Position numbers and translations under genes: made by a program. A DNA stretch of 64,000 nucleotides from Alnus glutinosa (Eukaryota; Streptophyta; Magnoliopsida; Fagales; Betulaceae): NCBI RefSeq assembly GCF_958979055.1, contig NC_084892.1, forward strand, positions 2,187,501 to 2,251,500, given 5' to 3'. Under the pieces are notes generated by a model that ran no database searches, had not been told where the DNA came from, and worked only from the letters and a program-made list of their open reading frames with translations. Position 1 is the first letter of the stretch. Each line of letters starts with the position of its first letter. Shown in pieces: positions 31,409-43,529 of this stretch.

Positions 31409-32345
31409 TAGAGCATCTCAGCAGAAGAGCTAAATTTCTCAAAAAAGTTAAATTTGACTATTTTTATCTTCTTTTTTTTTTTTCTCCAACAAATTAGCTT
31501 CTTTAACGTTTTTTGTTTGACAGTAAACAGTGAATAAGCAATAGGCAATGTTGCTTATTTTTCATCTGTTTACATTTTTTTATTAATATTTGCTTCCTCT
31601 CCCTCAATCGATCTCTCTCTGATGCTTCAACGTCCACTTTGCTGTCGTCGTCACCGGCCTCAATCGTCGGTTTCCCACCTCCTGCCGGTCGTTCGCCTTT
31701 TCAGCCCAGATCATCGAAGCCCACGTCGTCCAAGCCAGCTTCTCCCTTTCCGAACTCAAGCGACCCTTCTGCCTCGTCTTCTCTGGAGTTCTCTTCATCG
31801 GTCCCAGGTTTCGGTCTGCTGCCCCCAGACGTCCGTTCATTCGCTGAAGCTAATTCTAAACCAACAAACCTTCTTTTCTTACAAACTACGAAAAATCTAA
31901 AACTCGGAATTCCACAATCCCTGTCTTTCCCACTTTTTTTTCTCAGCAACCAAACAAGTAGGAAAACGAATCCCTAAGTCAAACAGATCACTGATCTAGT
32001 ATAAGAATTCTACACTGCGAGCTCGAAAATTTCGACAAGAGAATAAGAATTTGGACGATCTTACAACGATTCACCGAGTCGGGCTCGGCGTTATGGGCAA
32101 ATTGGCAGTGGGATTTTTGGGCCGCCAAAGGATAAATTACGAGTCACTAGGGGGAGACTGGAGAGTGAGAGAGAGATCAGAGAGTAAGAGAGAAATGAAA
32201 AAAAAATTAGGAAAAAGATTAAAAAATAATATTTAAAGAAAATAGAAAGTGAACCTCTAGATTGTGTTTAAAAAAAACGAGTACATAAAGTAAATATTTA
32301 TATTTTTGAATAATTATTTTAACTATTTTTACCAAGAAGCTTTAA
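31409..32345. mobile_element. TIR element with leader-like GC-rich interior
   Basis: The left end GAGCATCTCAGCAGAAGAGC is of a class common in plant MITEs and small MULE-like elements; the right end near 32320-32345 (AATTATTTTAACTATTTTTA, CCAAGAAGC) matches the right end of 24053-24413. The interior at 31600-31980 is CT-rich and relatively GC-rich on the plus strand and could encode a serine/proline-rich peptide with no recognised domain; it is probably a captured promoter/leader. No transposase. Confidence 0.5.
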
Positions 32346-33136
32346 GTACATACCCTCATTAAATCACCACATTGACCACGGCCACCCTCTATAAAAATTT
32401 GGTTTCATATGCTGGGCACTGCACTGCACTAGACGGGACTCTATTCATCATTTGATATCATTTATATCAAATTTCAATTTAGTTTTTAACTTTTAATTTA
32501 GACAATCAGGTCTTTAGGTTTTTTTTTTTTTTAATTTCTGATATCAAATAAGTTTTCCATTAACCTACCGTACTCGTCCAATTAATTTACGATATATCAC
32601 ATTATATCAATTAATTGTGGTATATCAATTAATATTACACAACTTCTATTTAATATGACATGTGTCAAACTGTATGTACGTGTCATTTGACACAATTACT
32701 ATAAATTACAAATATATCTTAAATGAAAAATTAAAATGACGCGACTGACCACCATTAATTGATGAAGGGGCGTTCCCACACTGGATGAGGGGGTGTCGGC
32801 CCATCTTTGGCCAGTCATGGGAGGGACGTTGTCCCCACACAGTGGGGTGGCCTCGATCCCCTCAAAGACATTAGACACCCATCTTAAAGGTCATCCACCT
32901 TTTTGGAACCAGATCAGTCAATCAGATCTTCGACCAAATTAATTATATGGCCTCTCATCTCAGACTTAGGCGACTCTACGTGCTCCATTTTCAGGACAAC
33001 AGGCTGAGAGGCTTATATATAATATCTCCATTTCAACCAAATTAACATGCATGCTGTCTCTGATTTTTCAATTAACGTGTCCAAAAAAGTAGTTGTCCAA
33101 GGAGATCCCAGTGACCCTAGGTCTAGTCCAATTCAA
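32346..33136. other. Intergenic, no gene recognised
   Basis: AT-rich, with phrases like those at 23440-23640 (CTGACATGT.., ATTAATTAAT, TTTGACACAATTACTA.AAATTAC), suggesting a shared old repeat. 32740-33000 is more balanced in composition but has no long frame. Confidence 0.45.
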
Positions 33137-33144
33137 TGTGTCGT

Positions 33145-33342
33145 CGGTGGTGGAGCCACAAAGAGCTTTGGGCCTAGGCCCTTTCAATTAAGGCCAAAGG
33201 TTTTTCCAAGAAAAAAGAATTTAAAAAAAATTAAAAATAAATAAAATTTTGCCTCAAATTTTTTTTATTTTTTTCAGATTTTCCCTCTCAAATTTTTTAT
33301 TTTAATCCTGCTTCCCAAAGCGGAAGGCTAACTCCACCCCTG
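33145..33342. mobile_element. hAT-type MITE with 8-bp target duplication
   Basis: Element of 198 bp flanked by TGTGTCGT at 33137-33144 and 33343-33350, an 8-bp duplication as produced by hAT transposases. Short inverted ends: CGGTGGTGGAG left, CAGGGGTGGAG (reverse complement of the right). The interior includes GGGCCTAGGCCC and an AT-rich part. Relatives: an eroded copy near 26455-26600. Confidence 0.85.
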
Positions 33343-33499
33343 TGTGTCGTCATTTTCAGGGAATTGGAATCTATATATGCAAGATACATATAGACTCTGG
33401 AAATATTTGGTCCCTCAACGACATCGTTTCAGTTATTAAGTCTTTATCGTTCAAATTCTTTATAGGAGATGTCGAGTCATTTTAATTAATAGTAGATAC

Positions 33500-33762
33500 T
33501 CTATATATAGGTGGTTCCCTTCCCTAAATATAGGAAAATTTTCAAAAAAAAATCACAAAAAATCACCCACATAAGTTTCCCTATATTTTCACTAAACCCT
33601 TGGGTAGCTACTGTAACGTCCGAGATATTTTGTAGAAATTAAAATACAAAATTTAGGTAAATAATTGATAGAAACTAATTTAATGTTATTAGAATGCAAA
33701 TAAAATATAAAATAGAAAAATAAATAAATAACAAAAAAGAGGAATATAAATAAATAAAATTT

Positions 33763-33811
<49 letters not shown>

Positions 33812-36685
33812 TGGGGCGCAGGTGTGCGCCCCACAAAAGAAAAGAGAAGGGCCATGCGGCCCTTCTCAAAAGAAAAGAAAAGAAAAATATAATATAAAAA
33901 AAAAAAAAAAGAAAAAAAGAGAGAAGGTTTTTAAGGGTTTTCCAAATCTAAGGAGATCTAAGCTCTCAATCTGAAAGCTAACTTCAGAAACGTGATCTAC
34001 ATGCGTGGATCTACGTTTTGACCGATTGTTTTGAGGTAAATTATTAAATCTATATTTTTGGATTTTTGAGTAAAACCTCATAAAATGTGAGCTTAATCCT
34101 ATTGTTCTTTAGGTATTTGGCTACTAGGAAGTTGTTTGAGGCTACCCAAACCTCGGATTTTGGTTTGGTGAACTTTGGGTAAGATTTCTCTAACCCTAAC
34201 TTTTAGGTATAACCATTTAAGTAGTGTTTTATGTGATTAACTCTAAGTGAATACCTATGAGATAATATTATTGTGGGTAGATTAGCATTTTTAAATTATG
34301 AGTATAATCCTAGAATTTTATGGGTAATATATGACATAGCTTTTGAGTGATTCAAAGTACTAATTAGTGCAATTAATAAAAAAATGAAGCTAAATTAGTG
34401 CAATATATTGTGTTTTTAGTGGTGCTTTGCGAGTTAAACCTAAAGTCGTCGGAATTGGTGTGCGAACGGCCTAAGGTGAGTATTCTACTCGCTGAGAAAT
34501 CCTAGGAACTTAGATTTACGTATTGTTGCATTTGTTTGCGTTTATGATTATAGAATTTGTTGGTGAAGATATATGTAATTGAATTGTGAGTTATTGGATT
34601 GGGAATTAAAATGATAAATTGATATTGATAATGATTGGTTATATTTATGATTATGAAATTTATTGAGAAAATTGTTTATGATTGAGTTGAGATATATTGG
34701 TTTGTAATTGTGTGGATAAATGAATATTGAGGAATCTTGGTTGTTTATGATTATGGAACTTATTGAGAAAATTGTTTATGATTGATATGAGATATATTGG
34801 TTTGTAATTGTATGGATAAATGGATGTCGATGAATTTTGGTTGTTTATGATTATGGAACTTATTGAGAAAATTGTTTATGATTGATATGGGATATATTGG
34901 TTTGTAATTGTATGGATAAATGGATGTTGATGAATCTTGGTTGTTTATGATTATGGAATTTATTGAGAAAATTATTCATGATTGAGTTGAAATATATTGA
35001 ATTGTAATTGTACGGATAAATGGATGTTGACGAATCTTAATTGTATATGGTTATGGAATTTAGATGAAGATATGTATTGATGATTGAGTTGTAAAGTGTT
35101 GAATTAAGAATTATGTTGAGATGGTTGAGATTAATATGCTGGAATTATTGGGGATTGAATGACATGATGTTGAATATATATATATAGGGTGGAATTGTGG
35201 ATGCGTGTAGATGGAAAAATTGTTTGAACATACATGTGTAACAATAGGGGTATGATAAGGTAATTTGGATTTATGAGAACTCGGTAGTTGATAGATGGTA
35301 AGTCCAGTGTTGTAGTGTCTGGCACAGTGGTAGGCCATAGTGTAGCAGCTCTTGGCTGAGATGAGTGGTAGGCCAGAGGGTAGCAGCTCTTGGCTGAGAT
35401 GTGTGGGAAGCCTAGCATTGAAGTGCTAGCATTAGTGAGATATGTGGTAAGCCTAGCATTGAAGTGCTAGCACTAGTAAGATATGTGGTAAGTCTAGCAT
35501 TGAAGTGCTAGTTCACGTGAGATGTGTGCCCTGCGGGTCGTAGCTTTTACGGGCGGTGTTGATGGTAAGCCTAGCATTGAAGTGCTAGTACTAGTGAGAT
35601 ATGTGGTAAGCCTAGCATTGAAGTGCTAGTTCACGTGAGATGTGTGCCCTACAGATCGTAGCTTTACGGGCGATGTTGATAGTAAGCCTAGCATTGAAGT
35701 ATTATTAGTAGAAACCGTGATAATATATAAGTGTGTGAAGAACAACGTGACTTGTACCTGATAATGTGTTGTGGTGTGAACTTAATGATTTGTGAATGAC
35801 ACTGTTGAACCCTGTATGTAATTATGTTTGTGTATAGTGTATACTTAGTGAGTTTTATACAACTGAGGCCTCGGCACTTCTTATTGAGGTGGTGAACTCA
35901 CACTTTTCACCTATACGGATGTGGCTACTACCACAACCGTATAGATGGAGCTTCTTTGGATGCAGGTATTGATGATGCGGAGGAGGACTCCGTTGCACAC
36001 TATGTGGAGCACTACAACTAAGCACGTTGCTTGAGTCGTAGGAGTATCGGACTTGGATAGTCCCTTTTGTGTATTTTGTATATGGCTAGTGTGACTTATA
36101 ACACGTAGATGTAGCCATTCTTTTGTATGCATAATTTATGCTTAAGTTCCCTTTGTGTATTTTGTATATGGCTAGTGTGACTTGTAACTCGTAGATGTAG
36201 CCATTCTTTTGTATGCATAACTTATGCTCAAGCCTTAAATAGATAGACATTAACAAGCTCTTTTGTGTAATGAACAGTTTACGATTATAATGTTGACTTC
36301 CGCAGTTAGACTTTGTATTTCACTGCATATATTATGTAACTCTGATATATCAGGTATATGTTAAGGAATGTGCACTATGAGTTGGCTTGGTGACACGTAG
36401 TCATGCCACTGTGATGATTCATTGTATGTTTTCAAAAAATAAAAAATAAAAATGAGTCGTCACAGCTACAGTGCTATGGGTAGCACTATAGCTTCCCAAT
36501 GAATTATATAATGATAAAAATGACAAAAAGTAAGAAAAATAATAAAATAAGAATAAAAAAAGAGTATTTAATCGATATAAAAAAATATAAGGAAATATAT
36601 TGTGAATTTTTTTTATAAGAAAATAAAAAATAATTGTATTCTTTAAATTTAGAAAAAAATGGTTAGATATCTGTCGGTGCTCTTA
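33500..36685. mobile_element. MITE disrupted by a solo LTR
   Basis: The left part (33500-33611; TCACAAAAAATCACCCACAT, TCCCTATATTTTCAC) and the right part (36465-36685; AAATATATTGTGAATTTTTT, TAGATATCTGTCGG.GCTCTTAA) are inverted relative to each other, and joining sequence GTAGCTACAGTGCTATGGGT spans the insertion point. A related copy of the right half is at 54770-54965. Confidence 0.6.
33612..36464. mobile_element. Solo LTR, Ty3/gypsy chromovirus type (fossil)
   Basis: Begins TGTAACGTCC, ends GTCGTCACA, and is flanked by 5-bp direct repeats GCTAC at 33607-33611 and 36465-36469. The 2853-bp length and the phrase GAGGTGGTGAACTCACACTT near the end, which matches GAGTTGTCGAACTCACCCCT in the LTR at 59934-63546, fit the long LTRs of Tekay/Del-like chromoviruses. 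Internal repeats include a TA microsatellite at about 33770-33808, units of about 120 bp (34640-35040) and units of about 55 bp with AGTGCTAG (35280-35700). No internal coding part remains. The perfect target repeat argues for moderate age. Confidence 0.85.
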
Positions 36686-36850
36686 ATAAGCGAGGCCCGG
36701 CACATCCCAGGGAAATGCCTTGAAGTCCCAAGGAAGGAAATGGCGTATATGTTTTTTGAAGTTTTAGGCAGCCAATCTACAGCCTTTAGCATTCCAGGCC
36801 CACACTAGATAAGGCCGTTTATTAGCTAATATTATAGATCAACAAGTATA
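36670..36850 (-). repeat. Orphan upstream flank of a subgroup A DUF247 gene
   Basis: GAGGCCCGGCACATCCCAGG, GGGAAATGCCTTG.AG.CCCAA and TTTGAAG.TTTAGGCAGCCA align with 23045-23120 upstream of the gene at 21001-22575. No DUF247 coding sequence lies beside it now. Confidence 0.55.
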
Positions 36851-37204
36851 GCCTGCTTCAAATGACTTTCAAGTTTAAGAAATTTGATATGGGAAGGAGC
36901 TGATTCGTCAGAAAAGAGGGGTAAAATTGTATAAAAAAGTGAAATGACAATTTTGCTATTCTTTTTTAAAGAATCGGCTTCTCAAATGAATGAGAAGATC
37001 AAGTTTAATGGTTTCAACCCTATCTGTCCTAGCTCAAACATTGTAATGAGTTTTGAGTAATGTTAAAAACTACATTTTTATCTTACAACTATTCCACAAT
37101 ACTGATGTAGTAGTCCGAACCAACATTTAAAAAAAATTGATTGAAACTGTAATGTCAATATTGTAAAATTAAAATGTGGCATATAGTACTATTATTCATT
37201 GAGT
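36851..37204. other. Intergenic, no gene recognised
   Basis: AT-rich; includes GAGGGGTAAAATTGTATAAA, similar to a phrase at about 24000-24020 upstream of DUF247 gene 3. Confidence 0.4.
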
Positions 37205-39912
37205 GTAATGTCTTCAGGGATAGCAAAAGGTGAGCATCGTGCCCATTTACATTAGCAAGATCATTTCTCTGCTGCATCTTAATACTCCGAGGTCTAAGGA
37301 ATTTATGTTGGTGCAGATTGTTGAATAATAAACTTAATTTTTAGTAACATTTATTTGAGTCTTTTCTTATTCTTGTAAGTTACTGATTAAGTGATTTGAA
37401 GAAGTTGTGTCTTTGAGTCTTTTCTTATTCTTGTAAGTTACTAATTAAGTGACTTGAAGAGGTTGTGTCTTTTGAGTGTTCAAGAGTTATTTTACATAGG
37501 AGTTACATGGGAGTTATTTGAGATGTAAATGAATGGAGTTAATGTGAAGAAATTAGAAGAGTCATTTGTATCCTATAAATACCCATGTAAGCAAGTTATT
37601 TTGAATTAAGTTGAATAAAACCATACAAAGTCCTCTATCAATTTATTGTCTCTCTTCCTTTTCATTCTCTCTCTTAATGTATGTGTGGTTTCCAATTTCT
37701 AACAAACTGGTATCAGAACTCAGCTTATTGATCCTAGAGAAATGGCCAATTCAACCTTTCTATTTCAATTCCCTCACCTTTCCAAAGACAATTTTGATAA
37801 TTGGTGCATTCGTATGAAGGCATTGCTTGGATCACAAGATACTTGGGAGATTGTAGAAAAAGGCTACGGTGAGCCTAGTGACGAAGCTCCTTTGAGTCCT
37901 AATCAAAGAGAGGCTTTGCAGAAACTTCGAAAGAACTTCGAAAGAAGGATCAACAAGCTCTCACCCTTATTTATCAATGTTTGGATGAGGCTATATTCGA
38001 GAAGGTGGCGAATGCAACCACCTCCAAGCAAGCATGGGAGATTCTCACAAACTCTCATCAAGGAGTTGATAAAGTGGAGAAAGTTCGCCTTCAAACGTTA
38101 AGAGGCGAATTTGAAGTTTTACGAATGAAAGAATCCGAGTCGATTGCGGATTATTTTTCAAGGGTGTTGGCCATAGTAAATCAAATGAAGAGATATGGAG
38201 AAAGATTGGAGGATGTTTGTGTCATTGAAAAGATCATTCGTTCCTTGCAACAAAGATTTGACTATATCGTTGTTGCTATTGAAGAGTCAAAAGATTTAGA
38301 AACCATGAGTATTGATCAACTCATGGGATCTCTTCAAGCCCATGAAGAAAGGCTCAACAAGAAGAAAGAAGAGCCATTGGAACAGGTTCTAACTACAAAG
38401 ATCTGTTCCAAAGATAAAGAAGAAGAAGAAATAAGTCAAAGAGGACAAGGACGTGGACGTGGACGAGGCCATGGCCGTGGTAGAGGAAGAGGCGAACGTA
38501 ATAGTTTCAATTACGAAGAGAGAGGTCAAGCATCCAGAGGACGAGGACAAGGAAATAATTTGAAGCAATATGGAAGAAGGTTGGTATCAAAAAAAAAAAA
38601 CCTTCTTCCATATTGCTTTAAATTATTTTCTCGTCCTCGTCCTCTGGATGCTTGACCTCTCTGTTCATAATTGAAACTATTTCGTCCGTTTCTTCCTCTA
38701 CTACAGTAACGGCCTCGTCCACGTCCTTGTCCTCTTTGACTCATTTCTTCTTCTTCTTTATCTTTGGAACAGATCTTTGTAGCTAGAACCTGTTCCAATG
38801 GCTCTTCTTTCTTCTTGTTGAGCCTTTATACCACAATGTTGAAGAGAAAGTTAATTATGCTGAAAATGAGGAAGCGGAACCCACTTTATTGCTAACTTAT
38901 AAAGGAAAAGAAAGAGGAGAGAAGAACTCGTAGTATCTTGATAATGCAGCAAGCAAATATATGTGTGGAGACAAAAACAAGTTTGTGGAGCTTGATGAAT
39001 CGGTGAGCGGAAATGTTACTTTTGGAGACTTGTCTAAAGTTTCAATAAAAGGGAAAGGTACAATCTTAATTCGCTTGAAAAATGGAGAACATCAATTTAT
39101 TACAAATGTTTATTTTATTCCAAGTATGAAAAGTAATATTTTGAGCTTGGAACAACTCTTGGAAAAAGACTATGAAATTCATATGAAAAATCGTAGTCTT
39201 TTACTAAGAGATGACAAGAAGAATTTGATAGCCAAAGTTCCCTTGACAAGCAATAGAATGTTTTTATTAAATATTTAAACAGATGTGGCTAAATGTCTCG
39301 ACTTGTTTGAAGGATTCATCTTGGCTTTGGCATTTGAGGTTTGGACATGAAAATTTTGGCGGATTAAAATTGTTGGCACAAAAAAAGATGGTGAATGGCT
39401 TGCCTTCCATATTTGAGATGTAAATGAATGGAGTTAATGTGAAGAAGTTAAAAGGGTCATTTGTATCCTATAAATACCCATGTAAGCAAGTTATTTTGAA
39501 TTAAGTTGAATAAAACCATACAAAGTCCTCTATCAATTTATTGTCTCTCTTTCTTTTCATTCTCTCTCTTAGTGTATGTGTGGTTTCCAATTTCCAACAC
39601 AGATAAAATGGGAAGTTCGTGCTAGATTGTTGGCCAAGGGCAAATACAAGTAGAAGAACTTGGAGCTTGCCACCCGGTGGAATGTTTAGTTGTTTCAGGG
39701 TTGTCGCACTCTGTAATGTTGATGCTGTTTTGTTTCAGTAGTATTTAGCCGTTTGTCTTTGTGTTGTCTGGTTGTGTTTCAATTCTTTTGGTTTTGTCCT
39801 AGCCAGTGGTTGTTAGTGTATCCTGGTTGTTGGTTTGTGTTCCAGTATTCACTGCAATGTGTAGTATTTGCTGATATATGAAAGCTTTTATTCATTAAAA
39901 AAAAAAAGAAAA
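37205..39912 (+). mobile_element. L1 LINE 3' fragment, split by a copia element
   Basis: 37260-37313 together with 39605-39660 give the typical end of the plant L1 zf-RVT region, a FMLVQIKWEVRARLLAKGK-type sequence. The 3' UTR follows to ATTCATTAAAAAAAAAAAG at 39890-39912. The copia element at 37319-39599 lies between the two pieces with a 5-bp target repeat. The left limit is uncertain. Confidence 0.65.
37319..39599 (+). mobile_element. Ty1/copia LTR retrotransposon, incomplete (fossil)
   Basis: Flanked by 5-bp repeats CAGAT at 37314-37318 and 39600-39604. The 5' LTR is 37319-37704 (TGTTG...AACA). It is followed by a primer-binding site TGGTATCAGA complementary to initiator methionine tRNA. 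A gag region (UBN2/retrotran_gag type) lies at about 37742-38600 with an RG-rich tail, and a protease/pre-integrase-type region at about 38960-39280. Most of the 3' LTR is at 39407-39599. Reverse transcriptase is not seen. It is broken in at least three places and carries an inverted duplication of part of its own gag. The LTRs are similar and the target repeats perfect, suggesting modest age. Confidence 0.85.
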
Positions 39913-40414
39913 GAAAGGAAAATGGGTCTATAGAAACACACAAACATATGCTAATTAGACAACATAAATATAATCAAATCACCCAAGTTGGTAATGAGAC
40001 TTGAACAAAAAGAATGACGTTTCACCAACCTCAAAACAAGTCATGCACGCCGGCAAACCTATCTATCTAAGCCTAAATACATCATATCGTCTTAAGGTAT
40101 CGATCGTATGACCTTTGAAGTAATCGATCTATTTTTTCGGAATGGTACTTCAAGGCTATGAATAAGTGTTAATTCTAAACCTAATTAGTCAAATTCCTTT
40201 CGCCCTTATCATTTTGTAATTTTAAAAATTAAAAGAAAAATTGACCTCCAAAATACACCTTATATATATATATATATGAAGGCTTATACGTACAATTCAT
40301 ATAAATAAAAGAACGTCCTGAGGACCTGAAGTGCAAACTAAACAAAGATTATCAGTAGTTAGATCTAATGGATTTACATATTTTTTTCTAGAGCATTTAC
40401 TAGATTTTACAGAT
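39913..40414. other. Intergenic downstream of the hypothetical gene
   Basis: AT-rich with a short TA repeat near 40261-40277; no gene recognised. Confidence 0.5.
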
Positions 40415-40966
40415 TTATTTGTGTTCCACCTTGGTAGTCCCTCCCAAAATTAAAGTCCGTACTTTGAAACGTCCAGGCCTCCGTGCTAAGCCACCAAACA
40501 ATCCTGCAGAACCACCACGAGTTGTGGTCGAACTAACATTCAAACGGCTTTGCTTTGTGGTTGGAGATTTCAAACCTCTTTGCTTTGTGGTTGGAGAATT
40601 CAAACCTCTTTGCTTTGTGGTTGGAGAATTCAAACCTCTTTGCCTGGTGACACGACCTTTCACATACAACTCTGAGATGTTTCTGCTTAGCTCCTCCATC
40701 TCTTCTTCTGTCACTGCTATTTTGCCTGTCGTTGGAGTTGCTGGAATATTGCTGCTGAGATCCCGAATGTCTCCATGAACGAAAATTTTGGGACTATTAT
40801 TGTGAGAATGAAGAGTTTTTATGGATCGAGAAAATCGCTTGCGGTTTGGTTTATGAAGTTGAGGAGATAATCTGTCTTGAGGAATGGGTGAGTTGGAAGA
40901 CATAGCATTTCTGTATGTGGGCGTGAAGGGTTGAGGAATTTGAAGAAGCAATGAAGAATGATCCAT
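40415..40966 (-). CDS. Hypothetical protein, 183 residues, with decapeptide repeats
   Basis: The family is not recognised. The frame is open further up to an ATG at 41146, but a TATA box on the minus strand at 41113-41119 lies between that ATG and the one at 40966. The latter, MDHSSLLLQIPQPF, is therefore the likely start with a leader of about 115 bases. Features: a basic N-terminal third; a conserved-looking block HGDIRDLSSNIP and then an acidic helix EEEMEELSRNISELYVKGR at about 87-105; about three copies of KQRGLNSPTT plus a degenerate fourth at 109-148; and a glycine- and arginine-rich C-terminus GLFGGLARRPGRFKVRTL. No signal peptide or membrane helix. It could be a nuclear or cytoskeleton-associated regulator, but this is a guess. 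It is the only non-DUF247 host gene supported here. Confidence 0.7.
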   Translation of the reverse strand: MDHSSLLLQIPQPFTPTYRNAMSSNSPIPQDRLSPQLHKPNRKRFSRSIKTLHSHNNSPKIFVHGDIRDLSSNIPATPTTGKIAVTEEEMEELSRNISELYVKGRVTRQRGLNSPTTKQRGLNSPTTKQRGLKSPTTKQSRLNVSSTTTRGGSAGLFGGLARRPGRFKVRTLILGGTTKVEHK

Positions 40967-41112
40967 GGTGCTCTTGCTTTGTTTACGATCGATCGAGCAG
41001 ATGGAATTTGAAGGAAACGGGCACTGGTTAGCTCTGTGTGCGTTGAAGGAAATTGGAAGTGGAGGCTGGCAAAACTCAAAACTATATGAGAGCTGTATGG
41101 GGTCAGTTTGGT

Positions 41113-41119
41113 TTATATA
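41113..41119 (-). promoter_or_regulatory. TATA box of the hypothetical gene
   Basis: Minus strand reads CTTCTTATATAAACC, about 147 bases before the ATG at 40966. Transcription would start near 41085. Confidence 0.55.
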
Positions 41120-41146
41120 AGAAGGAAGGCCTGTGAAAAGAGACAA

Positions 41147-41330
41147 GTGCTTGACTATTCAAAGTTCAAATGCCGCACATATAATATCACCAAGTCTCAC
41201 TTGCTAACATTAAAGACTTGGTCTTTGAGCTTAATTACGCGTTATGGTGGGAAGTTTTGACTTTGTCTTTTTTCTTTTCATTGACGTTGTCTAGTTGGCG
41301 AGGGCTAGGTGATCTTTTTTTCTTTTTCTT
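41147..41330. other. Upstream region of the hypothetical gene
   Basis: No gene or repeat is recognised upstream of the TATA box before the LINE remnant starts. Confidence 0.4.
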
Positions 41331-41790
41331 TTTTTTTTTAATGAATAAGTGAGAGCAATATTATTTCAAACAAACATCAAAAGTACAAACATTAACGGTC
41401 CACCAAACAGACAGAAACAACACCGGCCATGCACAAGAGCAAAACAAAACTCTGTGGGCTGTGGCTACAAACACCAAGCAAACAACACACCGGAATCAAA
41501 CCAGTAAAGACAAATCAATGTTCCAAATATAGCAAATGCATGTTACATTCTCCTCATTCTTCTTGAAATTTCCTTTGCCTGAAATTCTAGACTGAAACTC
41601 CCAGAATATACTTCAAAGAATCTACTCCTCTGTTTTTGGTCTACCATGATGATGCTTAATTAATCTCATTTCTAGCTATCCATATATTGTATAAAGTGGA
41701 ACTCAAAACCATCCTACAAAGCACACTCATCATTTTCTTCGATTTCCACTTTCAGGGCATAGCCTGCGTTTAAAGGCTTCATTCCTACGG
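41331..41790 (-). mobile_element. L1 LINE 3' remnant
   Basis: On the minus strand a decayed zf-RVT tail is readable (VLSSTLYNIWIARNEI at about 41680-41730), followed by a 3' UTR ending in TTATTCATTAAAAAAAAA (a T run at 41331-41340 on the plus strand). Stops interrupt the frame. 5'-truncated. Confidence 0.65.
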
Positions 41791-42229
41791 TGGTACAAGG
41801 GATGAGGCCAAGGATTAGTCTAATAATCCTGGTTGGGCTTCTGTGTGCGCTCGGAAGGCTATCACTGTGTGTGGGACAGCATCGAACGATTAATTAATAT
41901 TTCAACACCAATAAAAATAAAAATCCAAATTTAAATTATTAAAATTTGATTTAGCAAACTAAAATAGAAATAGAAAATTCTAGAATATATAAAACATTGT
42001 TAAGGTCTAAAACATAACTAGATTTTTAAATTAATCTAAAGGTCCTAACAACATCGATCCAACTATAAACGCATCTTATTTTTTGAATAGAGTACGCATT
42101 TTTTACTTTTGAGAGTTGACAACGTGAATTTTTGAACTAAAATCAATCCAACATATTTGGGAGATTCAACAAAAAAAGATTCATAACACTATATATATAT
42201 GAGATTATCTTTATTGAGTTCTTTTGATA
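41791..42229. other. Intergenic, no gene recognised
   Basis: AT-rich; nothing identifiable. Confidence 0.4.
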
Positions 42230-42660
42230 TCCCGGCAATCTTTCTTAATATGCCTCTTTTTTTCTTGCAGAAAAAAAAATAGATTTCCTTTTGCCACTAT
42301 GTTTTATTAACACATTGTTCTCATTCTTTAACTGTTGGGCATGATTGTCTATTTTGGTCTTTCCCTCAACAGGAGTAACCATATGAGCACCCTTTGATTT
42401 GTCATATTTCAGTCTCGATCTCCTTCTGTTGGTCGATACACATGACCAAAAGTTTATTTACTAACCATTTATTCTTATGTGATATAAAATATTTTTAAAG
42501 TACCATATTCAGAATGAAGAGAATTCAAATATGAAATGGACTAATAATGACTCAAAATCTCAGACTTTAGGAACTTAATATGACCTAACATGTCCTTCAT
42601 TTCGATAATGGGCTCACACACTTTTGGAGCTATCAAATGTTTTGCTTGAAATCTTTTCAT
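42230..42660 (-). mobile_element. Ty1/copia gag remnant (fossil)
   Basis: On the minus strand scattered blocks match copia gag: EPIIEMKDMLGHIKFL, LNSLHSEYGTLKI, a LLTMC.DQQKEIE-type block, and a CCHC zinc knuckle of the C.FCKKKRHIKKDC kind near 42235-42290. It is old and heavily broken; LTRs were not found. Confidence 0.7.
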
Positions 42661-43529
42661 TAGAATGTTGGTAAAAGCTTTTTTATTATAATGCTACGAA
42701 ATAACTTAATTATAAATTAAGTAATTTTAATTTAAATAGTAAATTCTCACCTTCCAGTGGGTAGAGGTTGAATCCCGCATGAATTTACATAACTTTGTCA
42801 ATAATACTAGTAAATTTAAACACTAACAAATAGAGTTTTTCATATCTGTGGGCCTAGCTAGGAAATTTTATTTTTGATACCAAATTTTCATCTTATTCTA
42901 ATTAAATCTTAAAAATCATAACCTCAAGTCAAGTCGTTAAATTTATGAATTAATTACAATATAGATGTTAGTTATCTTCATAAAGTTGTAAGAAATTACT
43001 TTTATATGATCATCATCATAAATTAGAGAATGTTGTGGCTACTCCTAAAATGCTTTAACAATCACAACTTCAACAAGTTACAGTATGTTGTGGTCTTGGT
43101 CTATATGATTCCAGAGAATTGGCAACTTCTTGACAAATCAAAGTTCAACACGAAAAACTTATAATCAAATTTTCAACACATAGGACTATTCGTACATCAT
43201 ATGTTTAGAATAACTTGGACTTTTGATATTCTGGCTGCATGTCTGATGGGAAAATCCTTTAATTAATCAACAGAAAATAAAAAAGAACTCCTTTTGTGTA
43301 AGAGAGAATATCATAGGTACTATAGAACTCCTTTAGGGGGTAAAGAGATTAATACGCGTTGTTTGATTAAATCCCCCTCCCTTATCTTCAATTAATCAAA
43401 TCTCTTAAATAGTCAAAGGAATTACAAACGTAATACCATTCTAATTAAGCACATCTCTTGTGCCGGAAGGTGATGCGCTCTAAATAATAATTATTATTAA
43501 GTAAAGTGGATGATGCTGGAGTAGATATA
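42661..43529. other. Intergenic, no gene recognised
   Basis: AT-rich sequence without long frames or clear repeats. Confidence 0.45.

Noticed and set aside
31622-31977. Serine/proline-rich frames
   Set aside because: Inside the TIR element at 31409-32345; likely a captured leader, not a gene.
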